From contig NC_085138.1 in NCBI RefSeq assembly GCF_035046485.1, forward strand, positions 341,756,263 to 341,820,262: a DNA stretch of 64,000 bases. The letters run 5' to 3'. This document shows, piece after piece, positions 35,319 to 45,889 of this stretch. This DNA comes from Aedes albopictus (lineage: Eukaryota > Arthropoda > Insecta > Diptera > Culicidae). Below the pieces are notes generated by a model that saw only the letters and a program-made list of their open reading frames with translations, had not been told where the DNA came from and did no database searches. Position numbers and translations under genes: made by a program. The first letter of the stretch is position 1, and each line of letters begins with the position of its first letter.

Positions 35319-36290
35319 AAATATTTTCCACAGACAAACTTTGAAAATTCAAAACTCAAGAACGAAGCATCGTAGACACATTTTTTTTGTGACATCATAA
35401 GCAAATTTTCTCAGCAATTCAAAAAAAAAAATACAAAATGAAAAATGTTTTCCACAAAATTTTTCACATTTTTCACTGTTGAGGAAAATCGGTTGGAAAA
35501 CTCGGAAAAACTAATTAGGAAGTTCGGAGAAAATTAAAAAAAAATTTTGGAAAGGAACTACATAAGCTATGTTCTGTGAAATTGTCAAGATGTGGTTTTT
35601 CTTCATTCCTAAATTATGACCAATTTTGTGGAAATTGTCCAGGCGTGCTATATGAGCCGTTTTCTTCGAAAAACAATAATTTAAGAACGAAGCATCGTGG
35701 ACATTGTTTTATTTTTCTGAAATTGTAAGCAAATTTTCTCAGCAATCCAAAAAAAAAATCAAAATTAAAATTGTTTTCCACAAAATTTGTCATTATTAAG
35801 GAAAATCGGTTGGAACAGTCGGAAAAACTATTTACGAAGTTCAGAAGAAATCGAAAAAAAAAATTGAAAGGAAATTTTATAACCTATATCCAGTGAAATT
35901 TTCGAAATGCGGGTTTATTCGTTCCTGAATAATGATCATCATTTTAGTGCAAATTAATAATCAAAAGTCTCGATTCAAGACGGTCGAAAATCAAGCAACA
36001 TCTGGACAAATTCCACAAAATTGGTCATTACTCAGGAACGAAAAAAAAAACACGTCTTAAAAATATCACAGAATATAGCTGATGTTATTCCCTTCCAAAA
36101 AAAATTTTTCCAACCGATTTTTCTCAACAGTAGAAAATTTAGTGAAAAACAATTTTTATTATGTATTATTTTTGGATTGCTGAGAAAATTTGCTTACAAT
36201 TTCACAAAAAAAAACACAAAAAACAATGCTGTCCTTAAGTTATGATTTTTCAGAGAAAACAAAAATTGGTTCGATAATAAAAAAGGCCCT
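35319..36290. repeat. Right part of FB-2 copy interrupted by the retrotransposon
   Basis: Two forward ~300-bp units (AACTCAAGAACGAAGCATCG at about 35353, and a variant at about 35680) are followed by an inverted unit at about 36005-36260 (TACTCAGGAACGAAAAAAAA read outward, GAGAAAATTTGCTTAC), with the centre near 35975. Together with 30085-30166 this is a third, diverged copy of the foldback family at 24916. Confidence 0.75.
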
Positions 36291-36830
36291 TAAGTGACAG
36301 CGAATAAAAAAAATAAGAAAAATGCATAAGACCTTGAAAAATGCTATTCGAGATATTTTTACTGTTTTACTTTTATTAATCAAAGATCAATTATTTGTCA
36401 GACATATTAATTTCCAGACCGTTTCGAGTAACATTTTGAAAGGTCCATTGTTTTTTTTTAATTCGTTGTAAGTTAAGCTGGTTGAGTGTAGGAAAAAATA
36501 TGCATAACTTTTACGTTGAAATCTGTACGTAGAATCTGTCTGTTTAAAAAAAAAAACGAAAAATGAAAAAATATAAGGAAAGGTGAGCGTCCTAAAGAAA
36601 AAAAAAAGAAAAAAACCGAAGGGTGAGGTTGTTGGAAAATTGAAAGTTGAAACGAAGAAATTGTCCCTCTTCTCGATACTGATGGTGAAAACGTGGAAGA
36701 GATAAAATGCAATTCACAACTTTGGAACAAGGTGTTGTTTAAAAAAGCAGTTACGTCATTTTGAAATGTTAGTGTTGATCTGCATTATATAGCTAGGAAA
36801 ACAAATAACTCGCAAATCTATCAAGGATCT
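36291..36830. other. AT-rich sequence, no gene recognised
   Basis: Many A-runs (36540-36620) and no supportable frame. Confidence 0.4.
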
Positions 36831-38200
36831 TGTAAGAGATTCACTTAGAAATTTGGGAGGCATCTACCCAAGAATTTAACATAATAATTATCAAGGATAT
36901 CGAAGGAAATTCATCGAAAAACCCTAAAAGATTTAATATTGGGTCATAATAGGAGCGCTCAGAACATCTCTGGGAGAAGTCGTATCAGAAAATCATCAGA
37001 AATCTCGGAAAATTATGCAAAGGGATCTAATGAGAATTCACCGGCGATTTTGAAAGGACTCTACCACAAGGAGCTTAAAGGAAAGTTTCTCAAAAGATGT
37101 AGGAGAAAATCTAAGGATCTCAGCAAGATTTTGTAAAACACAAGAATCTACTGAACATGTTGTAACCAGTTCGTGAAGGCTTATCCAAATACGTTTGCTG
37201 TACACGAGTGGAACAAACCTCTTTCAAGCAAACTTTAGATTAAACAAAACTGATCTGCTCACTCTTACTCGCTCTGACAAAGATCCTGTTAGAAGCCTGC
37301 CAAAGATTTCGAAATAAACCCCAAAAGTTAGATGTCCAAAACTTTTAAAGAAAGGGATTCACCAGGGGCTATCTTGGAATATCTTGAGATAATATTAACA
37401 CTGGATTGTTTTGCTGAAGATCGTTAGGTCGAAAAACTTTGAACCGAGGATCGTTCGGCTAGATCGATGTTTTTTTTTTTACTTTTGTAGTACAGATATA
37501 ATCTTGCAAATACATTCCAAATACATTAATTTTAATATGTATTATAATTGACACGATATTATTCCAACGCAACTGACGAACATGATGCTTATATGTATTT
37601 TTAATATGTTTTTGAATTCTATTCGTAAAATTAGGAAATTTTCAGATGTTGGCAGTTTGGTCGCCAATCTGTTTTACTTAAAAGGACAATCTATTTATCG
37701 AAAAATGACTAATCGCCGATAGAGTTTTTGCACCGCGAAATACACAACAGTTCCACTAGAAAGAAATTACTTTCATGAAAATAAATGAAAATTGTCTAAC
37801 GGAAAATTTCATTGCATTCGGCTTAGCGACGATCCTTCAAAACAGCCTTAGTTTGAATAGCTAGGAACTGTATTCGTCAACGAAAGTACCATCGAAATGG
37901 TCTGCCAAAGATCACGGAAAGTATCTACAACGATCATAGTTGAATTTAACGAAGATATTACAACAAAACCTCATAGAAAAAGCCTCGGAAGAACCTACTG
38001 GTAGGAATCTACCACAGATATTGAAAGTAATCAACCAAGGATCTAGCAAGCAAAGGTCATCAAAGGTCTTGGAAGAATCTACCCAGGATTTCAAAAGATT
38101 GTGTGAAATATCTTGTTCAAATAATGGAAACATTATAAGTTTTAAAGAGGTTTATAGAGTCGCCATAAAACTACAATAGTTTATAATCTAATGAATGATC
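36831..38200. repeat. Patches of a second degenerate short tandem repeat
   Basis: At 36831-37130, 37310-37400 and 37900-38130, phrases like AAGGATCTTG, GGAATCTACC and CCAAAGATCTTG recur every 20-30 bp. They resemble the decayed GAATTC blocks in texture but have a different core (AAGGATCT). The intervening 37400-37890 is AT-rich with no feature. Confidence 0.4.
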
Positions 38201-38276
38201 CCAAAGATATTCTCGGATCAATTTGACTTGAATATAATGTGTGGGGTCAGCATGCAAAGAATTTTGAGATGAATTC

Positions 38277-38395
38277 TCTCAAGTAACATTCAGAGTCAAG
38301 CAGGCTCGATGAGATGCTTAAAACTACGAAAAAACGAAATAATACCATTTAGGTTGTACGACGGTTCTAAAAGCCTCCCTGAGACTACTTGGACT
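38277..38395. mobile_element. Diverged copy of the CCCAAGTAAC MITE family
   Basis: Begins CAAGTAACATTCAGAGTC and contains ACCATTTAGG and ACGACGGTTCTAAAAGCCTC, matching the arms of the MITE at 24395-24530. The right terminus is not recognisable. Confidence 0.5.
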
Positions 38396-38427
38396 TAGAA
38401 TGGATAGAGCATCCGCTCAATAACCGG

Positions 38428-38496
38428 CTGCTTTTTAACAGGATTGCTTATCAACTGGGTGCTCGATAACTGTGTCAGTGTCCAGTTAAAAAGCAG
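38428..38496. repeat. Hairpin with perfect 12-bp arms
   Basis: CTGCTTTTTAAC at 38428-38439 and GTTAAAAAGCAG at 38485-38496 with a 45-base loop. Possibly the core of a small MITE. Confidence 0.6.
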
Positions 38497-41400
38497 TTGT
38501 CTGTCAAAAGTAGACGAAAATGTGAGGTAATTTTTGTAAATCAATAAACAAAACAAAGGATAGAAATAGCCTCCGGCAACGGGAGCTCAGTCCAGTAATC
38601 AAGCGGCGTTCGCTAACTGTCGTCAAATCCCAGTTGTTGAGCGTACTTGGGAACAACAACCCGTCAAAATTATTGTGTTAGAAACCCGGCAAGTATTTCG
38701 GGATAAATCAAATGGGGTTATTGTCAAGGATCAGCTACGCTTCCTAGAAAGTATTCATCAAGGAAAATTAGAAAATCGCCAGGCAGCTTGACAAAAATTG
38801 GTAATACTGATTTAGAGGAACAAATCCATGAAATTTTACTGGACGAGCTATAAAATTATGAAGACTGCTGACTGTGAATTTTAAATATTTCTCAAGATAA
38901 GTAGATAAATGTCCCAAACCGGTGACTTCAATGCACCCAACGAAATAATAATCATATTTTTCCACGGCAGATTGAAAATACACGATCCCCGACATCACAA
39001 TTATAGAATCGATGAGACGTTCCCTAATTCGATTCGATCAAAATATCGTGAAATCAGCTTAGAAATAAAGAAATTAATGCACCGCACCGGATTACTTCTC
39101 AATCTATGCTGGACCTCATTGTTCGGTGTATCGTTGACCCTACCGCCGCCAAAATGTCGTAACGAAGCGTGACTTCTCCACCATCGCATCGGGCACGAAT
39201 CCAATGCACACGGTACGACGAATGGACGAATGGGAGCGCACGGAAGAATGAAAGTGGGTTTATGGCTTTCCACTGGAATAGGCTGCGGCGCGGTCGCTCG
39301 TCTTTGGATGGTGAAAGAAACTGTGACGTCGTCCATCGTGGCTTTTGGATTGGAGAAACTGAAAGCGATTTCATTGTGGCTGGGAACGATGTCGAAGACG
39401 AGTCTTGATAAATGTTTTTATTAGAAAAGTTCAGGTATAGCCTATTCGCAGTTAAAAATAGAACCAACAATCGTTAAGAAGACTGGTGAAAATGTCTGAA
39501 TAAATTTCGAAATGTTTCAATTTCTACAAAGACGTGGCAGGCGTCGGTACTGTACCCATCATGTTATTTTTTTTCAGGAACAAGTAAAATCACTCAATGG
39601 GATGCTGGACTTCCACTTAGACTTCAAATAATCAATGAAGTCATCAAAAAATCCAATTGCAGAGCGTAAAAGGAGAAAATCCAATGGAAGACAAAGTGTC
39701 ACCATGGAAGAAACAATATTTTCCTATAGTAAATTGTGAGTTCTCCTAGGTACCGTGTTCACTTATGATTCCGTTTAGTCAGAAGTGGCACTCAGGAAGT
39801 CGAGACGACCATCACTTGCAAACGAAGTTCTCCCATCGTCGTGCTAATTAAAGATCAATATTTATTTCAATTTCCCATTGTGTGGCTGCCGCCACAAGTA
39901 TCTCGATCTTCCGACGAGATCTGGGAATGATAGCAAAATTGTCGGTTGACTAGAGTAGGTTAGGTGCCCTTCTCCAACTAGACTGTGTCATTTTGTCTCT
40001 CGGTGAACGAAAAGGTGACGTCGTGACGATTCAATATTTGGCTTCCGTTTTCGCAGATGTGCATTCGATTTGAGATGATTCTTTAGCGATGGAACGGAAT
40101 ACTGATAAAACCAGCGTGATACTTATATGAAGGCAGAGCTGGTACGAAGTGAAAGCAGTCAGTTATTTTTGTCACACGACTGTGTTTTTAATTTCAATTG
40201 AACGCCCCAATCAGCTGAGCAAGAGAAAGAGGTCTCCGTTTTCTTTGACGATGATGGTTCCCCCGCCAAAGGTGAACCGTCTCTGTAGCAAACGAAACCG
40301 TCCAATTAGCGTGCTAATTTCTTACGCGAAGGGGTCGTCCCGCTACTCTCCAGAGAAAGCAAAGTAGCAGACGTTATATTCGCACAAAGCAATTATACAA
40401 ATCACTTGAAGACATCGCGTGCCCTTGGGGCGTCATTCCAAGTTGAACGACTCAACTGCGGAAGCGAGCCATAAACGGTGTTAATTTATTTTCTGGAAAT
40501 TGAAATTGAGTTAAACTGAGAGCGATTGAAATTGAACGGCATATGATCATACCACAATTCCGTGAACTGTAGTTACCACGTAATGTCATGTTACGGTCGC
40601 CATGTAGTATATATGACGACCGTAACATAAACAAAGGAAATAGAATACAAAGTAAACATAAGACATGCCACTGAGACTTAAGGACAGACTTGTTAGAATC
40701 CCAAGATGGCCGCCACAATGGCCTACTTTGGCACCTACTCACGATTTCGAGGGCACAAATCTCTTCGTAAACAAAACCAGCGCATTTGATCTTCTCATTT
40801 TAAGGTCATTACAAGTGAGCAAGAACAGAATAATAAAATACACTGTTGTTTGAAACTTGCTTCTTGAGATTTGTGCGTTTTAAGTTCTCATGTACTCTTG
40901 AAGCGGGATTTCAAGACGTTTGTCCTTAAAGGCTTCTTTAACATGCTTAGAGAACTCAAAACTTCTAAAACGGTGAGCCCGTTCCATGTTGTTAAGCTCA
41001 TCGAAATTTCTTGAACAATTTACACATAAATTCAACTTTTTTTTCTGAGTGTAACAAAGACCTTCATTTTGACCTGAAACAAGCCAATCGCTACATGAGT
41101 ACCGATTGTACTCTTTCCTTTAAACTGAACTAAACAAACTGAATCGATACCAATACCATTTTGTACGAAGTTTCTCTGACAATTCAATAGAGAAAACTAG
41201 ACAGTTCCAACCAGTGATACACCATAATGCTATTTAATAATCGTAAAGCAATTTAACTCGTGAAACCGCGATTAAAGACATTACATTTTCCATCCCACGA
41301 ACCAGCTTGCCGCCATGACCTTATTCGCACCCATTCGCAGCCCAGCGCCACTTAACCTCTTGATTGATTAATCCTGTTTGCTTTGAATAATTAATGCAAT

Positions 41401-42340
41401 CGCCGCTCTCGGCAACTCACTCTCTCACCCACGCCCTTTTCGCATCTCGCCAACGGAACGGATTCAAACAGCAGCAGCATGAAAGACGACCTTAGGAAAA
41501 TTCCCATACCGGGAATCTTGTCAACTCGTATCCCGGTGAAGGTGGCAAAAGGCCACCAGTCAGCCAGCCAACCAGCCAGTCAGTCAGTGGGTGTCCTTTT
41601 GCAGGAATTCGCGGATTATTTATAGGCAGCAGGCATCGCGGGTGTGAACGGTGAGAAGGCAGATGACGACCGGTGATGTTGGAGCAGTGGTTTCCAAATT
41701 TGGACAACTATGCAAAACAGCATCTCTTCAAATACATCCTTGCAGATTTTTTTATGCGCTTCATGTTAAAAGTTATGGAGTAGAAAGTTGACAAATTCAA
41801 TATATGAAATGAAATTTGTTTTATAATGACAAGAGAATGACTTGCAAAGTGGAATCCAACCGACTTCACTACATAGAACTAACTCAAAAATGAGCGGAAA
41901 TCTTAGCGTTACATGGCGACCGTGACAAAACTAGTGTTATCCTAATCGACAAACGGTATCGATGCTACCTCGATTAATTTGTTTATTTTGAACGCCATAA
42001 GAGTACCTTCAAATGCGAAGAATACTGATAAAAAAATTACCTCAAGCGTAATAGACAACAACCAAATATGAGCTGAGATAACAGCGCTACATGGCGACCG
42101 TGATACAAAAGGTAATGTGTGAGAGTAAAATTAAATCCGATGATTTAAATAAGAAGAGGGATTCCATTACCAGCGTTCCATATTTTTATTTTGCTTTAAA
42201 CAAATTTTCGAAAAATAACAGTATTTAGCATTTTCGTTCTAGACGTAGTAAGGTATGAAAAAATATTTATTTTCTTTGACTTACCAATTACTAAATCTCA
42301 AAACTAACTATAACCGGGCCAAATACAAATAAGCTGACAA
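38497..42340. other. Unique-looking non-coding sequence
   Basis: About 3.8 kb without a supportable gene. It contains three copies of an ACATGGCGACCGTGA motif (see findings), an inverted repeat at 40588-40628, and a GC-richer stretch at 41270-41700 with TAAT-type homeodomain-like sites. Open frames at 39001-39470 overlap on both strands and are not credible as genes. Confidence 0.5.
40588..40628. repeat. Perfect 12-bp inverted repeat around ATGTTACGGTCG
   Basis: ATGTTACGGTCG at 40588-40599 and CGACCGTAACAT at 40617-40628, 17-bp spacer. The left arm overlaps a minus-strand copy of the ACATGGCGACCGTRA motif that recurs at 41911, 42089, 44342 and 44807. Confidence 0.85.
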
Positions 42341-42348
42341 ATGAACAC

Positions 42349-43657
42349 TACTAGGCTGCGGCTTATTTTTTAAAATTTGTTGAAACCTGGAATTCAAAGC
42401 TCTTCTGGATTCAAATGACACAAAAAGAGTTTAAGCCAAAAATATTGAGATTTAGAGGTCGCGCAATCGCCTCAAAAAGGAATGTTCGAGTAATAAAAAG
42501 GTGTTTTCACTTCAAGTGCCATAACTTTCTCAATTTTCAACCGATTTTCAATCTTTTTTTATGAATTTCTCACAAATTAAATTTCAAATAAACTCGTACA
42601 ACATTTTTTTTTTCAAATTCACGCAAAATATGAATTTTGAAAGATTTAATTAATTTTTTTCTTTTTTTTACAAAAAAAAATACTATGGAGCTCTATAACT
42701 TTTTAACCGTTTGACCAATTTCAAATTTTTTAGCATGCTTTCGTAGATATTTTTGTTGCCTAAAAATGCTGTGAATAAACTGTACCTTTAAACAATCGTT
42801 TCAAAATGGATAAATACCAAAAACTGTTCAAAAACACGTATTTTACTAGAAAAATCAGAATTTTGGAAAAATTTTCATTGTTTTCATGCTTAGTTTTGAG
42901 CTAAAAGTGAAAAATTCATTCAGAATAATCATATGAAAGCCTCAATTTTTGAAGTGTTCGGAATCAAAAAAATATTTTCATGTTCGAAATGCGAGGAAAA
43001 AAATTGAAAAACAAATCATCCAATGTGTTCCACATCTCTAAATATGATGCTAAGTATCTGGTTTGGAGTAAAAAATTGCAAATAATCATCAAAATCTCCA
43101 ATTTTGCATGAAAAATCAGGTTTTAAGGCATGTTTAGGCAGTTTTTGATGAAAAATATCATAAAAATGACTACTTTGATGAATAGTTTGTTTGGAACAAA
43201 GATAGGCAACAGAAATATCTACAAAAGCAAGCTAATAAAATTGAAATTGGTCAACCGGTTAAAAAGTTTTCGGACTCAAAAGTATTTTTTTTTTTGTAAA
43301 AAGAAGAAAAAAGTATTAGAGGCGAACCAACTGTGAAGTTGAAAACCTCTTTAATAAAGATAATAATAATAATAATAAAGAAAAAAGTAAATTAGATCTT
43401 TAAAAACTCATATTTTGCGTGACTTTGGAAAAAAATAATGTTTTACGAGTTTATTCGAAATTTAATTTGTAAAAAATTCATAAAAAAAAGATTGATAATC
43501 GATTGAAAATTGAGATACTTATAGCACTTGAAGTGAAAACACCTTTTTATTACTCGAAAATTGAGGCGATTGCGCGACCTCTTTTTGTGTCATTTGAATC
43601 CAGAAGAGCTTACGAATTCCAGGTTTCAACAACTTTTGAAAAATAAGCCGCAGCCTA
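42349..43657. mobile_element. 1.31-kb foldback element (FB-3) with 8-bp flanking duplication
   Basis: Terminal inverted repeats TAGGCTGCGGCTTATTTTT and its inverse near 43640 continue inward through nearly the whole length; for example GAGGTCGCGCAATCGCCTC at about 42455 returns inverted at about 43564. The centre is near 42990. ATGAACAC at 42341-42348 and 43658-43665 is a plausible 8-bp target duplication (hAT-like length). No coding capacity. A 62-bp insertion interrupts the right arm. Confidence 0.85.
43316..43377 (+). mobile_element. 62-bp non-LTR or SINE 3'-end insertion
   Basis: Perfect 12-bp duplication AAGAAAAAAGTA at 43304-43315 and 43378-43389 encloses 62 bp ending in (AATAAT)n. A long target duplication plus a simple-repeat tail indicates target-primed reverse transcription that stopped after copying only the 3' end of a LINE or SINE. 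The opposite arm of FB-3 lacks it. Confidence 0.75.
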
Positions 43658-43770
43658 ATGAACACGAATGACGTGTTCATCATATTGTGTAATCGCTTTG
43701 GAACTGTACGTACATTTTATTTTAAATTAGGTTTCGACATAAATGTTGAACCACCAATAGCATAGCAACA

Positions 43771-44046
43771 CAGGGACCATATGGTCACAGCTACAAAGGC
43801 GCGGATATCCAGCATGACCATGCTCGGGGTGACGGGTTTGATTCCTGGTCGATCCAGGAACTTTGCGCAAAGTAAATTTCCAAGACTTTCTGGGGCATAC
43901 AGTATTCCGTGCCTGTCACACGATATACACACGCAAAATGCTCATTGACAGAGGAAGCACTCAGTTAAAAACTGTAGAAGTGCTCATAAAACACTGCTGA
44001 GTGGCACGCATTGTCCCAGTTGGGTCTTTGCACCAAGAAGAAGAAA
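43771..44046 (+). mobile_element. tRNA-derived SINE, Gecko-like, diverged, (AAG)n tail
   Basis: Same family as 44444-44724 and 55598-55873, forward orientation, head GGGACCATATGGTCACAGC, B box GGTTTGATTCC and an AAGAAGAAGAA tail. It is the most diverged of the four copies. Confidence 0.8.
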
Positions 44047-44443
44047 TCATGTTCAGTAAGACTCATGAAGTTTAGCTTTGGAAGTATAAAAAAATCTCCT
44101 TTCGATTTCTTCAGTTTCTGATGATCCCCAAAAATATTATTTTGCTTATTATTTTTTTAAGGCTTGAAAACTGAATAATGCGTCTCCACAAAATTACAGT
44201 GCTTTATGATATTTTACTATAACTTTTTTTTAGTAAGGCAAACAATCAGTGTGACATGACGAACACCTTCTACAGCTTTACAAGAAAAAATACTCAAGGT
44301 GATTTCTTAGTAACAAAAATCACACGAGCAACTATGAAACCACATGGCGACCGTGAAGTCGAATTTCTAAATCTGTTGAAACTATTTCAGCTTGTGCTCA
44401 GTTTAAGCCACAAAAATCGACAAAGTTTCAAATCTAATAGATC

Positions 44444-44724
44444 TCTCTCTCTCTTCTTGGCGTAACGTCCTCATTGGGACAAAGCCTGCTTCTCAGCTTA
44501 GTGTTCTATGAGCACTTCCACAGTTATTAACTGAGAGCTTCCTCTGCCAATGACCCTTTTGCATGCGTATATCGTGTGGCAGGCACGAAGATACTCTATG
44601 CCCAAGGAAGTCAAGGAAATTTCCTTTACGAAAAGATCCTGGACCGACCGGGAATCGAACCCGTCACCCTCAGCATGGTCATGCTGAATACCCGTGCGTT
44701 TACCGCCTCGGCTATATGGGCCCT
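44444..44724 (-). mobile_element. tRNA-derived SINE, Gecko-like, (AG)n tail
   Basis: Minus orientation; B box seen as GGAATCGAACC at 44651-44661; head GGGCCCATATAGCCGAGGCG. It is flanked by a perfect 14-bp duplication AAATCTAATAGATC at 44430-44443 and 44725-44738. The tail on the minus strand is (AG)n. 281 bp, nearly identical to the copy at 55598, so both are recent. Confidence 0.92.
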
Positions 44725-44738
44725 AAATCTAATAGATC

Positions 44739-45261
44739 ATGATAATCAAATATTCTGTTCTGCTTAGTATGGTTTAAACATCTAGTAGAGGTTGATTCAG
44801 TATTGTACATGGCGACCGTGACAAGAATCCGAAGTATACGTTCCAGTTGATTCGCAGTTGGAATTATCCACTCAGCGCAATCACTTTAGAAGTATAAGAA
44901 AATTATTAAAACCGTCAATGTCTTCTAATTATAATGATCCTCAAAAAAAAATGATCCTCAGAAATGTTCATGATAAATAGTTTATTAGGTCAAACTGTCT
45001 GTTAAAACAAATTCACTTGCTCGGGATGTCATCTGAAATATTCAGCAACCTTTCACCAAAATATAATAAATCAATAAATTGCGGAGTTTTCCCAGTTTTC
45101 CCGGTAGCTATTTTTTCCAGATTCTTAAATTACCAACTACAGGTGTACCTCGATTTCGTAGACATTTCAATTTTTGATATGTCTATAAAAATAATTTTAC
45201 ATAAAATCGAAACATTTTTTATTTTAATTGTATACTACAATGTACCGACAAAAACACATAA
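44739..45261. other. No gene; contains a CCCGG-type fragment
   Basis: One ACATGGCGACCGTGA motif at 44807-44821 and a fragment near 45070-45120 (TTTTCCCAGTTTTCCCGG) related to 9849-9958. Nothing else is recognisable. Confidence 0.4.
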
Positions 45262-45428
45262 GGCAGCATCCATTTATTACGCAACGCTAAAATCTGACAT
45301 TTTTCGAACCTTCCCTCCCCTTCGTAACGCTATTTTGTATAAAAACCCGATTTTTTTGTATGGGCCGTAACGCTCAGTCATACTCTCCCCCACCCTCTAG
45401 AGCGTTACGTAATTTGTGGATGGATCCT
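45262..45428. mobile_element. Short MITE-like element with ATTACGYAACGCT arms
   Basis: Left end GCATCCATTTATTACGCAAC and right end GCGTTACGTAATTTGTGGAT form imperfect terminal inverted repeats, with a second inverted pair (CGTAACGCTATTTTGTAT and GGGCCGTAACGCT) inside. A relative is at 58144-58293. Confidence 0.65.
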
Positions 45429-45501
45429 AAAAACAGCATGAAAACTGTGTTATCGAAAAAAGGTTCGGAGTTTTTGGCATGTATTAGTAGATCTCGCTAA
45501 A

Positions 45502-45757
45502 TCTATATATATAAAAATGCAGTGGCATACGTGGGACCGCGCATAAGTTGCGAACGGGTGGTCCGATTTGGGTCGTCTAAGTTTTGTTCTGTTAGTTTTC
45601 ACCCAAGGAAGGTTTATGATGCCTAAAACATGGGAAAATTGAGAGTTTTTGAAAATAGGGTTTTCATACATTTTGAACGGGGACTTGGGCGCTTGGCTAG
45701 GGACTCGAAACGTCAAAAAACGCAGTAGGCAAGACAAAGTTTGCCGGGTACAGCTAG
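45502..45757 (+). mobile_element. 256-bp non-autonomous Helitron-like element
   Basis: Starts TCTATATATATAAAAATG directly after an A and ends CTAG directly before a T, as expected for Helitron insertion between A and T without target duplication. A subterminal hairpin (GGCAA and TTGCC with a short loop) precedes the end GGGTACAGCTAG. No coding capacity; it would need a Rep/helicase from elsewhere. Confidence 0.82.
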
Positions 45758-45889
45758 TAACTTATAAATCATTATCTCGCTAGCTTCTGACGATCGAAAT
45801 CTTTTGTCTCCAACAATATGTATGGTTGATTCAAAAGCCAATATTTTGAGCAATGGACATACACAATAATATTATTTGCAAAAATGACC

